The notes beneath the pieces are model-generated. The model ran no database searches. It saw only the letters and a program-made list of their open reading frames with translations, and was not told the origin of the DNA. Both the position numbers and the translations under genes were made by a program. A stretch of DNA of 64,000 nt from Streptomyces angustmyceticus (GTDB taxonomy: Bacteria > Actinomycetota > Actinomycetes > Streptomycetales > Streptomycetaceae): the NCBI RefSeq assembly GCF_019933235.1, contig NZ_CP082945.1, positions 744,001 to 808,000 of the forward strand. Direction: 5' to 3'. Shown in pieces: positions 1 through 9,014 of this stretch. The number at the start of each line of letters is the position of its first letter. Position 1 is the stretch's first letter.

Positions 1-658
1 CGAGTGCGCGGCACAGTCGCGCGATCGCCGCGCAGTCCTGGTCACGGAGGCGGAACCCGGGCAGCACGGCGCCGGCGCGGTCGACGAACAGCCGTACCGC
101 GTCGTACTGCGTCAGCGCGTCCGGCGACGGCACCGCTTCGGGGCTCGGTACCGGCAGCGGAGGAACCACCAGGGTCGTCTCGCCGTACACGCCGAGCGAC
201 TGCCGGCTCGTCGCCAGGATCTGCACCTTCGGGCACGCCCGGATGACGCCGTCGATGAACCGCGCGCAGTCGTCGATCAGATGCTCACAGTTGTCGAGCG
301 TGAGAAGCACCTCGTGCGAGCGGAGGTATTCGATGATCACGTCGATGGTGGTGCACGAGGGCTGGTCGTGCAGGCCGAGTTGTGCCGCCACCGTATGCGC
401 GAACAGCGAGGAATCGCGCAATTCCGCCAGTTCGACGAAGCGCACGCCGTCCCGGAAACTCCGTCGCATCGCGGCGGCCACATGCAGGGCGAGACGCGTC
501 TTGCCCACCCCGCCGGGGCCGGTGAGCGTCAAAAGCCGTGCGGATGCGAGCAGTCGTTTCGCATCGGTCACCTGCTGCCGCCGGCCGACAAAACTGGTGA
601 CGTCCACCGGAAGGGTCTCGACACCCTCCAGGACGCTGGGCCGAGCCGCGGAAGTCAT
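1..658 (-). CDS. LuxR-family AAA/NB-ARC-like transcriptional regulator, 5' part only
   Basis: The gene runs off the left edge; only the first ~219 codons are seen. The start ATG is at 658. After a short lead (ending FVGRR, the usual signature before this ATPase) there is a Walker A motif GPGGVGKTRL at about residues 49-58 and a Walker B-like LLTLDNCEHL at about residues 115-124, followed by an ILATSR sensor-like motif. This arrangement is typical of large Streptomyces regulators with an N-terminal STAND ATPase, a TPR region and a C-terminal LuxR helix-turn-helix. The C-terminal DNA-binding domain is outside the window, so the LuxR assignment is inferred from the ATPase subtype. A SARP-less AfsR-like protein is the alternative. 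Confidence 0.8.
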   Translation of the reverse strand, partial: MTSAARPSVLEGVETLPVDVTSFVGRRQQVTDAKRLLASARLLTLTGPGGVGKTRLALHVAAAMRRSFRDGVRFVELAELRDSSLFAHTVAAQLGLHDQPSCTTIDVIIEYLRSHEVLLTLDNCEHLIDDCARFIDGVIRACPKVQILATSRQSLGVYGETTLVVPPLPVPSPEAVPSPDALTQYDAVRLFVDRAGAVLPGFRLRDQDCAAIARLCRAL

Positions 659-782
659 ACTTCCGGAGATTAATCGACCCCTGAACGGGATAAAAATCTA
701 CTAGGAAGTAGTTTCGGATAGGCAGTTCGGATGCGCAGTTCGCCTTCCTGGTGGGCTCCTTCCGTGGATTCGTCGGCCGTGG

Positions 783-1304
783 TCAGCGAGTCCGGTATGC
801 CACGGGCAATCGTGCCCAGTGGGTGGTGCCGTCCGGGTGACTGTCGGCGCCGTGTGCGGCGGCCAGGGCTTCGACGATGGCCAGGCCGCGCCCGTGTTCG
901 TCGTGGGCGCAGGACGATGTCCAGGTCCCGCCCCGGACCGACGGGCCGCCGTCGGTGATTGCCACCCACACCCGAGGGCCTCTGTTCTCGCGGCGCAGGT
1001 GCAGGGCGAGCGGCGGCTGCGCGTGCTCCACGGCGTTCGTGACCAGCTCGGACACCACGAGCAGTACGCAGTGGGCGGCATCGTCGTCGATACGCCAGGC
1101 GTGGAGCACCGACCTGGCGACGCGACGGGCGTGGCCGACCGCTTCCGGACGGTGCGCGAGCCGACGCGACGCGTGAGCGGCGAAGCGGGGATCGCTCTCG
1201 ACGAGGGCCGCGTCCCGGCCTCTGCCGCGAGGGCCGTCGCCGACAGCGGTACGCACCGGCACCGGCGTCCTCATCGCGTGTGAGAGCTGTTGCGAGGTTT
1301 CCAT
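783..1304 (-). CDS. ATP-binding anti-sigma-type protein (HATPase_c_2, RsbW-like)
   Basis: A 173-residue protein with the GHKL ATPase N-box SELVTNAVEHA and a later DEHGRGLAIVEALA box, the pair that marks the very common Streptomyces HATPase_c_2 family. Members act as serine kinases or anti-sigma factors on STAS-domain antagonists, but most are uncharacterised, so the target is unknown. I chose the ATG at 1304 because GGTAAGGG lies just upstream; an in-frame ATG at 1352 would add 16 residues. It stands alone, with no adjacent sigma factor or antagonist gene. Confidence 0.8.
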   Translation of the reverse strand: METSQQLSHAMRTPVPVRTAVGDGPRGRGRDAALVESDPRFAAHASRRLAHRPEAVGHARRVARSVLHAWRIDDDAAHCVLLVVSELVTNAVEHAQPPLALHLRRENRGPRVWVAITDGGPSVRGGTWTSSCAHDEHGRGLAIVEALAAAHGADSHPDGTTHWARLPVAYRTR

Positions 1305-1748
1305 CGCCCTTACCCAACGTTGAACGGCGCAGCGGTCGGACACCTCACACACTGCGCGGTTCCCCGTGCGGCGAGAAGGCGGAAACTACGCGAATCGCTA
1401 CGCCCTCACTACCTGCTCCTCCCTCGCGGCCTGCTCAGCCCTCGCGCTCGCCCACCACCACCGACACCGCCCCGTCGGGGTGCGTACCAGCCGTTCTTCC
1501 GTCGGCGATCCCGGAAGTCCGCCGGACAGCAGCCGGGAGTGGGTCGTGTTCTCACGGAAATCCCGTGATCCACAACGGCCTCCGGCTCGGCAGCCTTGTC
1601 TCTCGTGAGGGCAGGCCCTCCTCCTGCGCCCGCCGCCGCGTTTCCGCTGCGCGACGGCGGGTGCCCCGGACGGCCGCGAGCCGGTCGCCGGGGGCGGGGA
1701 GCGCAGGGCCGCCCGGAGACCAAAACCCTGATACGAAAAGAGAAATCG
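1305..1748. other. Intergenic region without recognisable gene
   Basis: About 440 bases between the anti-sigma-type gene and the small membrane protein gene. Open frames here lack ribosome binding sites and family features. It should hold the promoters of both flanking divergent genes; I see no clear motif. Confidence 0.4.
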
Positions 1749-2189
1749 ATGGTGGATGAACCAGCCGGCCTGCGAGACGGCCGTTTCGGCGCGAGGGGAT
1801 CAGCCCCGGACGACGGTCTGTTGCGCTTCTCCCTGAAGCTGGACGGCACGGTGTCCGGGCTGGTCGCGGCCCTCAGCCTGGTGGGAGCCAGGATGCTGGA
1901 CTCGCTGCTGGGTCTGCCGGTGTGGCTGCACTGGGCCCAGGGCGCGTTCCTCGCCGTCTACGCCGTAGCCCTCTGGTACGGGGCCACCCATCCCGCCGTG
2001 ATGCGGCCGGTCGCCGTGGCAGCCGTCGTGCTCAACGTCGTGTGGGCGGTGGGCTGCGCGGCGATACTCGCCGCCGGAACGTCGTGGTTCCCGCTCACCG
2101 CTCTCGGTGGCGGCTACGCGGGCTTCATCGGTATCGCCGTGGTGGTGTTCGGTTCGATGCAGTACGCGGGACTGCGTCGGGCCGGGTAG
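1749..2189 (+). CDS. Small integral membrane protein, four predicted helices
   Basis: A 146-residue protein. After a charged ~30-residue N-terminus there are four hydrophobic stretches (about residues 33-55, 60-78, 87-107 and 115-137), so it is probably a four-helix inner-membrane protein with a short cytoplasmic lead. No catalytic motif is visible and I do not recognise a characterised family. The ATG at 1749 is preceded by a purine-rich AAAAGAGAAA tract; the longer upstream frame has no comparable site. Confidence 0.65.
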   Translation: MVDEPAGLRDGRFGARGSAPDDGLLRFSLKLDGTVSGLVAALSLVGARMLDSLLGLPVWLHWAQGAFLAVYAVALWYGATHPAVMRPVAVAAVVLNVVWAVGCAAILAAGTSWFPLTALGGGYAGFIGIAVVVFGSMQYAGLRRAG

Positions 2190-2393
2190 CCGGGAGCGCA
2201 CGGCGGCCCGCGGTTCACCCCCGCGGCGCCGGGCGGCGGTGGGTCCGTGTCCCGTGTTCCGGGGCACCGGCCCGCCGCCCGGCCGCAGCCGCCCGGACGG
2301 CCCCGGACCGGACGCCCCGGACCGCCGTGCCGGGGCTTCGCCCCCCGGGTTCGCCCGCCGAGGGGAACGCCCGCGCAGATGTGCCGTTCGGCG

Positions 2394-4200
2394 TCACGAC
2401 GGTTCGTCGTCGAGCAAAGGCGCCAACTCTCGTCTGCGGGCGATGCCGAGTTTCCGGAATCCGCTGGTCAAGTGGTTCTCCACGGTCCGTTGCGTGATGA
2501 ACAGGGTGTCGGCGATCTCCCGGTTGGTCAGTCCGCGGGCCGCGAGCACCGCGACGCGGCGTTCACGGTCGGTCAGCGCCGATGCCCCGACCGTGTGTGC
2601 TCGGCGGGGCCGCGCGCCGAATGCCTGGAGGCGCTCGCGGGCGAGGTCGGCAAGGCCCTCGGCCCCGCACTGCCGGGCCAGTTCCAGCCCGCGGCGAGCC
2701 GTCTCCCGGCCCAGCCGGGCGTGCCCGGCCTCGAAGCGCAAGGTGCCGTACTCGACGAGTGACCGGGCCTGTTCGAGGGTGGCTCCGGCTTCTTCCAGCA
2801 GGCCGACGGAGGTCTCCAGCTGCTTCAGGCCCTCGCGGCCGCGCACGGTCACGGCGACGGTGCGCAGGCTGATGCCGAGCGTACGAGGGGCGCCCCATGC
2901 CTCGGCCTGCTCCAGCTCCTGGTGGGCCAGGCGCGCGGCCCGGTCGGAACGGCCCAGGGCGCGGTGCGCGAGGGCGGCGAGGGACCTCCACGGAAGGAGG
3001 GCGGGGTTGTCCTGCTGCCAGGCGGTCTGGCGGCGTCCGCACTCCAGCAGGTCGTCCAGGGCGGCGGCGTGATCGCCGTCGGCCAGGCGCAGGCGGCACG
3101 GGCCTCCAGCAGGTGCGTCCACTGCCAGACGTCGCCGTACCGCTCCTGCTCGGCGAGGGCGAGCAGGGGCTCGGCCTCCTCGCGCCGGCCCGTCTCCAGC
3201 AGCACCCGCAGCACACCGGCGAGGGCGAGCGGGATCATGGGGTTTCCGTGGGAGGCCGAGGCCAGGTCGAGCCAGCGGCGCCCCGCGTCGAGGGCGGCGG
3301 CTAGGTCGACACCGCGGTAGGCGACTTCGCACCGGCCCATCGCGATCAGCGTCCGCGCGGCAGCGGCGTCGCACCACTGCGTCTGCTCGGAGAGCCGGTC
3401 GAGAATCCGCGCGGTCTCCGTCAACTGGTCGCACCACACCAGGGCGAGGACGCCCAGTGCCATCGCTCGGGTGATGACGTCGTCCTGCGGCAGCGGTCCG
3501 TCCAGGGCGTCACGGGCGTACGCGGCCGCGGTGGCGGCGTCGGCGGGGCGGCCCGCCGTCAGCGCCGACCGGACCGCCGCGACGGCCCGTTCGCGGATGC
3601 GGTCGTCGCCGGCCGGCAGCCCGGCCGTTCCCCGGCCCGTCCACGGCCGCTTGTTCAGGTCCTCCAGCTCGATCAGCACACGCTGCAGGCGCAGGCCGAA
3701 CACGGCGTGGTGCAGGCCGGACGACGTGTCCTCGGGCGGCCGGTCGCCCGAGGTCAGCGAGCGGGCCTCACGGTCGAGGAGTTCGGCCGCCTGGCAGCCG
3801 CGCTGGCACCGCTCCAGGGCGTCGGCCAGGACGGGCACCACCGTCAGCCGTTCCGGGGCGGTGGTGAGCACGTCCAGTGACGCGGACAAGTGGCGGACGG
3901 CGGCTGCCGGGTACGCCGGTGCCTCGGCCCGGCCGAGTTCGGCCAGCAGGATCTCCTGCCCGGACGAAGGGGGTTCGCGCAGCGCACGCCGCAAGTAGGC
4001 CACGGCCCTCTCCGAGCCGCCGCGGGCCGCGGCCAGGCGAGCGGCGGCACGCAACGCGCCGGCCACCCAGTCCCTGCCCTCGGGCTCGGCGGCGAGCAGA
4101 TGCCCGGCGACCTCTTCCAGCGGGCGGTCCTGGTCGTGGAGCAGCCGGGCGGTCCGGTAGTGCGCGTCCGGTTCCTCGCGCGTCCGGGACGTGTTGATGG
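2394..4200 (-). pseudogene. LAL-type LuxR regulator remnant: N-terminus lost and frameshifted
   Basis: The 3' part (2394 to ~3095) encodes TPR-like helices and a LuxR helix-turn-helix (LTDRERRVAVLAARGLTNRE, then TVENHL). The 5' part (~3100 to ~4190) is in another frame and encodes the usual helical middle of LAL regulators (HLLAAEPEGRDWV, AVAYLRRALREPP). The two frames join near 3093-3100, where GCCCGTGCCGCCTGCGC appears one base short of the expected LEARARLRLADGDH reading. Similarity starts abruptly near 4190 (YRTARLLHDQD), so the whole N-terminal ATPase domain is absent. Two independent lesions argue for a decayed gene. A sequencing error could explain only the frameshift. Confidence 0.75.
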
Positions 4201-4431
4201 CTTCCCCCTCGGATGGGCGGGCGGCCGCACCGGGCGCGGGCCGCTCGACGACCCCGGGCGGCGCTGTCCGCTCGCGGCCGCTCCCGGCTTCGCCGTGGCG
4301 TGTCGCCGGCGAGGCCGGGGCGCGTGCACAGCGAACCAGCACGGGCCATACCGGATCGGCACGGTCCAGGATCCGGACTTCCCCGGCCCGGACACCGTAC
4401 GGCGGTCGTCGCGCCGTCCGGTGGTGGCTGT

Positions 4432-4481
4432 CACCGCCGGTGGGGGCCGCCTCGGCCGCGGCACGGCCCCCACCGGCGGTG
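4432..4481. terminator. Perfect 18-bp inverted repeat, probable terminator
   Basis: Arms 4432-4449 and 4464-4481 are fully complementary with a 14-base loop. It begins 5 bases beyond the stop of the alpha/beta hydrolase gene that ends at 4486 on the minus strand, so it probably ends that transcript. It also separates the hydrolase from the regulator remnant. Confidence 0.75.
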
Positions 4482-4485
4482 CGTC

Positions 4486-5280
4486 TCAGGCGCGGTGCCG
4501 GGCGAGGAAGTCGGTGATCAGCTTCTGCCATTCCTCGGGGCGTTCCACCATCGGCAGGTGGCCGGTGGGGATCTCCGCGAGCTGGGCGCCGGGGATGGTG
4601 TCGGCGAGGTGACGGTGCAGGGCGGGGGGTGCCAGGTGGTCGGCGGTGGTGGAGATGACCAGGGTGGGGACGCGGAGGGCGGCGAGGTCGTCACGGACGT
4701 CGATCCGGCTGACGAGGTCGGCGTGCTCGACGGTGCCGTCGGCGACTTCGGCGGCGGCGTAGGTGATGGCCTCTTCCAACTGCTCCGCCGGCATGGCCTC
4801 GATGGCCTGGGGGCTGAGGGCGTGCGGGAACAGGAACTCGCTCACCAGACGGCGGTCGCCGGTGGCGGCGAGCTTGCCCCACACCTTGACGGTCAGGATC
4901 TGCTGGTTGTTGGGGTGGGCCATGGTGGCGCTCAGGACGAGGGCGGTGACGCGCTCGGGGTGGCGGGCGGCGGCGCGGATGGCGATCGGCCCGCCGAGGG
5001 AGTAGCCGTGCAGGGCGAAGGTCTCCAGGCCCTCGGCGAAGGCGGCGGCGACGAGCTGGTCGGCCACCTCGTCTATGTCGAGGGGGGTGGTGGAGCGGGG
5101 GGTCTCGCCGCTGCCGGGGTAGTCGACGGCGACCACGGTGTGGTGGGCGGCCAGGCCTTCCAGGATCGGGCCGTAGGTGTTGTTGGCGCTGCTGCCGGCG
5201 CCGTGGGCGAGGACGAGGCCGGGGCCGGACCCCAGAACGGTGCGGGCGAAGGTCGCTTCGGGCAGGGTGCGTGCTGACAT
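4486..5280 (-). CDS. Alpha/beta-fold hydrolase
   Basis: A 264-residue cytoplasmic hydrolase. The oxyanion region is LAHGAGSSANN, the nucleophile elbow GYSLGG, a likely acid lies in STTADH and the catalytic His in TGHLPM near the C-terminus, so the triad is complete. Substrate unknown. The ATG at 5280 fits family N-termini; an in-frame ATG at 5295 adds MERTI and cannot be excluded. The HxlR gene starts upstream on the same strand with a gap of about 40 bases, so the two are probably cotranscribed and the HxlR protein may control the hydrolase. Confidence 0.85.
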   Translation of the reverse strand: MSARTLPEATFARTVLGSGPGLVLAHGAGSSANNTYGPILEGLAAHHTVVAVDYPGSGETPRSTTPLDIDEVADQLVAAAFAEGLETFALHGYSLGGPIAIRAAARHPERVTALVLSATMAHPNNQQILTVKVWGKLAATGDRRLVSEFLFPHALSPQAIEAMPAEQLEEAITYAAAEVADGTVEHADLVSRIDVRDDLAALRVPTLVISTTADHLAPPALHRHLADTIPGAQLAEIPTGHLPMVERPEEWQKLITDFLARHRA

Positions 5281-5324
5281 GATGGTGCGTTCCATTCTTC
5301 GTGGAGTGACGAGGAGTGACGGGG

Positions 5325-5651
5325 TCATGTGGTTCTTCTGCGCTGCGACCAGGAGCGGATCCGCTCCAGGGCCGGCAGCAGCGCCCGGCCGTCGGTGGTG
5401 AGGGTGTACGTGGCGGGCCCGGGCGGGAGCCGGTCGTGGGTGAGGAGACCGGCGTCGAGGAGTTCGCGCAGCCGGCCGGCGAGCATCTTCACGCTGATGC
5501 CGTCGATGGCGGTGGACAGTTCGCCGAAGCGGGCGGGGCGGGTGGCCAGGGTGTGGAGGATGATTCCGTTCCACTTCTGGCCGAGGACCTCGAACGCGGC
5601 GGTGAGGTCCGCATCGGCGGTCAGCGGCGCGAGGGTGGTGCGGGCTGCCAT
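5325..5651 (-). CDS. HxlR-family winged-helix transcriptional regulator
   Basis: A 108-residue protein covering almost all of the HxlR domain: LGQKWNGIILHTLATRPARF, then FGELSTAIDGIS, a recognition helix around KMLAGRLRELLDAGLL and a wing. It lacks the usual N-terminal cysteine of redox- or aldehyde-sensing HxlR members, so its signal is not evident. It lies directly upstream of the alpha/beta hydrolase gene in one orientation and probably regulates it and/or the oxidoreductase genes next door. Confidence 0.9.
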   Translation of the reverse strand: MAARTTLAPLTADADLTAAFEVLGQKWNGIILHTLATRPARFGELSTAIDGISVKMLAGRLRELLDAGLLTHDRLPPGPATYTLTTDGRALLPALERIRSWSQRRRTT

Positions 5652-5737
5652 CGGTTCTCGGTCCTTGTCCTCACTGGTGGTGTGGTGTGCGGTGGGTGGG
5701 CCGCGGCCGGCGGGGATTCGCCGGGTTGCGGCCCCGG

Positions 5738-5773
5738 GCGCCGCCCCGCTCCCCCGGCGGCACGAGGCGGCGC
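5738..5773. terminator. GC-rich hairpin downstream of the quinone oxidoreductase gene
   Basis: Arms GCGCCGCC (5738-5745) and GGCGGCGC (5766-5773) are complementary around a 20-base loop. It sits 10 bases beyond the stop at 5783 of the minus-strand gene, as expected for a terminator. The loop is long, so confidence is moderate. Confidence 0.4.
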
Positions 5774-5782
5774 GGGCGGGGA

Positions 5783-6688
5783 TCAGGGCAGCAGGACGGC
5801 CTTGCCGCGGTTGTGGCGCGCCTCCAGGTCGGTGTGGGCCTGCGCCGCGTCCGCCAGGGGGTAGGTGCGCCAGACCGGCACCGTGAGCGTGCCCTCGGCG
5901 GCCCTCCGCACCAGCTCGGGAAGGGAATCCCCGATCTGGCCGGCGGCCCCCGCGCTGAAGCGGACGCCGTGCTGCGCGGCGGACATGTCGGCGATGGTGA
6001 TCACGTGGGCGCTGTCACCGGTCAGCGCGACGAAGTCGGCCAGCACACCGGCGCCGGAGGCGTCGAGGACGTGGTCGACTCCCTGCGGGGCTGCGGCCCG
6101 CACGCGCTCCGTCCAGCCGTCGCCGTAGCGGACGGCGGTCGCGCCGAGCGCGGTGAGGCGGTCGACGTCATGTGCGCCGACCGTTCCGACGACGGTGATG
6201 CCGCGGGCCACGGCCAGTTGCACCGCGATGACGCCTACGCTGCCGGCGGCGCCGTGGACCAGCAGGGTCTGCCCCGCCCGCACGCCCAGCTCCCCGAGGA
6301 CACGGGACGCGGTCCGGCCGACCGTGACCAGGGAGGCGGCGACCTCCCAGGACAGCGCGGCGGGCTTGGCCACCGCCCGGTCGAGCAGGGCGTATTCGCC
6401 GTAGCTGCCGCCGGCCGTGGCGCCGAGGACCTCGTCCCCGACGGCCGCCTCGGCGCCCTCGCCGACCGCGTCGACGACACCGGCCGCGTCCAGGCCGGGG
6501 ATCACGGGGAAGTGCGCGGGGACCTTGCCGGCCATCAGGCCGGACCGGATCTTCATGTCGAGGGGGTTCACGGAGGCTGCCCGCACCCGGATCCGGACCT
6601 GGCCCGGGCCGGGCTCCGGCGTGGCGACCGCTGACAGCTGCAGCACGTCGGGGGCACCGTAGGCGGAAAAGGTGATCGCTTGGGACAT
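5783..6688 (-). CDS. Zinc-independent NAD(P)H quinone oxidoreductase-like protein (MDR superfamily)
   Basis: A 301-residue medium-chain reductase. The N-terminal GroES-like half holds VRIRVRAASVNPLDMKIRSG and GLDAAGVVDAVG. The Rossmann half has the nucleotide-binding HGAAGSVGVIAVQLA. The zinc-ligand cysteines of alcohol dehydrogenases are absent, as in QOR/zeta-crystallin relatives. It probably reduces quinones or enones with NADPH in the cytoplasm. The Old Yellow Enzyme gene lies 41 bases upstream on the same strand, so the two form a likely operon of ene/quinone reductases under the divergent MarR protein. Confidence 0.9.
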   Translation of the reverse strand: MSQAITFSAYGAPDVLQLSAVATPEPGPGQVRIRVRAASVNPLDMKIRSGLMAGKVPAHFPVIPGLDAAGVVDAVGEGAEAAVGDEVLGATAGGSYGEYALLDRAVAKPAALSWEVAASLVTVGRTASRVLGELGVRAGQTLLVHGAAGSVGVIAVQLAVARGITVVGTVGAHDVDRLTALGATAVRYGDGWTERVRAAAPQGVDHVLDASGAGVLADFVALTGDSAHVITIADMSAAQHGVRFSAGAAGQIGDSLPELVRRAAEGTLTVPVWRTYPLADAAQAHTDLEARHNRGKAVLLP

Positions 6689-6729
6689 CAGAACTCCCGA
6701 AGGGGTGGGGAACCGGTCAGGGGTTCCGG

Positions 6730-7800
6730 TTAGGCGGAGAGGGTGGGGTAGTCGGTGTAGCCGCGGTGGTCGCCGCCGTAGAAGGTGGCCTTGTCCGGGG
6801 AGTTGAACGGGCCGCCGGCGGCCAGGCGGGCCGGGAGGTCGGGGTTGGCCAGGAACAGCGCCCCGTAGGCGACCATGTCCGCGCTGCCGTCCTCGACCAG
6901 CTTCAGCGCGTCCGGACCGGTGGCGTCCGGGTAGGTGAACGGGTTGAGGACGAACGTGCCGGGCCATGCCTTGCGCAGCCGCGCGGTCAGGGAGCGGTCC
7001 TGGCCCTCCATCAGGTGCAGATAGGCCAGGTCCAGGGTGGCGAGCCGGTCCAGCAGCGCCGCGTAGACCTCGGCCGGGTCGTCCTCGGCGATGTCGTTGT
7101 AGACGTTTCCGGGCGAGATCCGCAGGCCCACCCGGTGGCCGCCGATCGCCTCGGCCACGGCGGTGACGACCTCCACCGCGAACCGGATCCGGCCCTCGGT
7201 GTCGCCGCCCCAGGCGTCGGTGCGCCGGTTGGTGTTGGGCGCGAGGAACTGGTGGATCAGGTAGCCGTTGGCGCCGTGGAGTTCCACGCCGTCGAAGCCG
7301 GCCTCGATCGCGTTGCGGGCCGCGTCGGCGAAGTCGGCGACGGTCTGCCGGATCTCCGGCTCGGTCAGCTCCTCGGGCGTCACGAACTCCTTCGGGCCCT
7401 CGTGGGTGAACACCTGGCCCTTCGCGGCTACCGCCGACGGCGCGACCGGCACCAGGCCCTCGGGCAGCAGGCTGGGGTGGCCGATCCGGCCGGTGTGCAT
7501 CAGCTGGGCGAAGATCGCGCCGCCTTCGCGGTGCACGGCGTCGGTCACCGTCCGCCACGCCCGGACCTGCCCGGACGTGTGCAGGCCGGGGGTGTCGGGG
7601 TAGCCCTGGCCGACCGGCGAGGGCTGGATGCCCTCCGTGACGAGCAGCCCCGCGCTGGCGCGCTGCGCGTAGTAGGTCGCCATCAGCTCCGTCGGCTCGG
7701 CGCCGGGCCCGAACGCACGGCTGCGGGTCATCGGAGCCATGACGACGCGGCTGGCCAGGCGCTTGCCGCCCAGGACGATCGGATCGAAAGCAGTGGTCAT
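6730..7800 (-). CDS. Old Yellow Enzyme-family FMN-dependent ene-reductase (NemA-like)
   Basis: A 356-residue TIM-barrel flavoenzyme. Visible markers are VVMAPMTRSRA at the N-terminus, the substrate-binding pair HGANGYLIHQFL, and the C-terminal FMN-phosphate region ADMVAYGALFLANPDL. Members reduce activated C=C bonds, nitro groups or nitrate esters using NAD(P)H. The ATG at 7800 faces the marR gene across a 247-base region with a palindromic operator, so induction by an electrophilic ligand of the MarR protein is likely. A second, distinct family member lies at 49457-50584. Confidence 0.93.
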   Translation of the reverse strand: MTTAFDPIVLGGKRLASRVVMAPMTRSRAFGPGAEPTELMATYYAQRASAGLLVTEGIQPSPVGQGYPDTPGLHTSGQVRAWRTVTDAVHREGGAIFAQLMHTGRIGHPSLLPEGLVPVAPSAVAAKGQVFTHEGPKEFVTPEELTEPEIRQTVADFADAARNAIEAGFDGVELHGANGYLIHQFLAPNTNRRTDAWGGDTEGRIRFAVEVVTAVAEAIGGHRVGLRISPGNVYNDIAEDDPAEVYAALLDRLATLDLAYLHLMEGQDRSLTARLRKAWPGTFVLNPFTYPDATGPDALKLVEDGSADMVAYGALFLANPDLPARLAAGGPFNSPDKATFYGGDHRGYTDYPTLSA

Positions 7801-7870
7801 GGTCTCTTCCTCTGGATACGTGACGCTCTACGGCTCAGGCGCTCCGCCGCCCGCAGCGACGATTGCCTGC

Positions 7871-7907
7871 CCGAACAAGTAAATCACTTGTCCGAACAAG
7901 TAGATCA
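7871..7907. promoter_or_regulatory. Probable MarR operator between divergent marR and OYE genes
   Basis: A palindrome ACAAGT-AAATC-ACTTGT spans 7875-7891. The sequence CCGAACAAGTARATCA occurs twice in direct order (7871-7886 and 7892-7907), giving overlapping sites. The site is about 75 bases upstream of the OYE start and 140 bases upstream of the marR start, and the short local A/T richness stands out from the GC-rich surroundings. Position and symmetry fit MarR binding; the pairing with this regulator is an inference. Confidence 0.65.
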
Positions 7908-8047
7908 CCCGCAGCCATTCCCGAGGCCCACCGTGAAGCACGCCACACCTGCGGCCTGGGCATACATGGAACGTAGCCCGGCGGACCCCACGAGGAAGCC
8001 GACCAGGACGTACCATTTTCTTGTCCAGGCAGGAAAATGAGGAAAAG

Positions 8048-8623
8048 ATGACGCAGCCCACACCGGAGACCGGTTGGAGGCGCCCGGTACCGGGACAGGA
8101 GGCCACCGTCCCGGTACCGGCCGCGGCCGGCGGCGGTCCGATCAGCCACGCGATCTTCCGCCTGGCCCGGCTGCACCGCATGGTCGCGGGACAGCACCTG
8201 CGCCGCATCGGTCTCCACGCGGGCCAGGAGCTGGTCATGATGTGCCTGTGGGAACACGGCGCACAGCGGCAGACGGACCTGGTGCGACGGGTGGACTCCG
8301 ACGCCGCCACCATGACCCGTACCGTCCGGCGCCTGGAGCAGGCCGGCTTCGTCCGCCGCCGCCCCTCGCTCACCGACAAGCGCGCGTCACTCATCGAACC
8401 CACCGCCGCCGGCCATGCCCTGCGCCGGGAGGTCGAGCAGAGCTGGAGCCGGCTCGAGGACCTGGCGGCCGGGAACCTCTCCGCCGACGAGCGCACCGCG
8501 GCCCTGCGCGCCCTGGCACGTCTGGAGCGCACCCTCGTCCAGGCCGCCCGCCGGTCCTCCTGCGCGGACAAGGAACGTGCCTGCCGCGACGGCGACACCG
8601 GGCCGGCCGATGGCCGGACCTGA
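8048..8623 (+). CDS. MarR-family transcriptional regulator
   Basis: A 191-residue protein with the MarR winged helix: HAIFRLARLHRMVAGQHLR dimer helix, TDLVRRVDSDAATMTRTVRR recognition helix region and the DxR wing SLTDKRASL. There is a ~35-residue N-terminal extension. I start it at the ATG at 8048 because GAGGAA lies 5 bases upstream; a TTG at 8021 would extend it by 9 residues. It is divergent from the OYE/quinone-reductase pair and probably represses it and itself through the palindromes between them. Confidence 0.9.
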   Translation: MTQPTPETGWRRPVPGQEATVPVPAAAGGGPISHAIFRLARLHRMVAGQHLRRIGLHAGQELVMMCLWEHGAQRQTDLVRRVDSDAATMTRTVRRLEQAGFVRRRPSLTDKRASLIEPTAAGHALRREVEQSWSRLEDLAAGNLSADERTAALRALARLERTLVQAARRSSCADKERACRDGDTGPADGRT

Positions 8624-9014
8624 CGTCACGCTCGACGCCCGGCCCCGGCCCCGGCACCGCGGGGCGCGGGCACTCACACCGCTCCAGCACGACACAACCC
8701 ATTCCCCGTACGTCAACCAGGCGCTTACGCGATCCGCCACCCCAGGTGAGCCGTCCACACGACGGCCCCTCTCCCCCGCTCCCGGCGGTCGCGGGCGCAG
8801 ACACAGGGACCGGAAGCAGCGGTCCCCGTCACTCTCTCCGTCACCTCGCGGTCCTGAGCAGGGGAGAAATACGCAGACGACTACCTGTTCCGCGCGCACC
8901 CGAAGCGCCTCAGGGCGGGCGGAGCGTGGAAAGGGGCGGATGGCGGAAGGGGGCGGATGGCGGAGGCGTCGGTCCCGGGGGATTGTCCGCATTCGGCTCG
9001 GGTAGGCGCCGCAT
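8624..9014. other. Intergenic region without recognisable gene
   Basis: About 390 bases between marR and the GNAT-like gene. Open frames on both strands are low-complexity, lack ribosome binding sites and resemble no family. No repeat or hairpin stands out. Confidence 0.35.
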
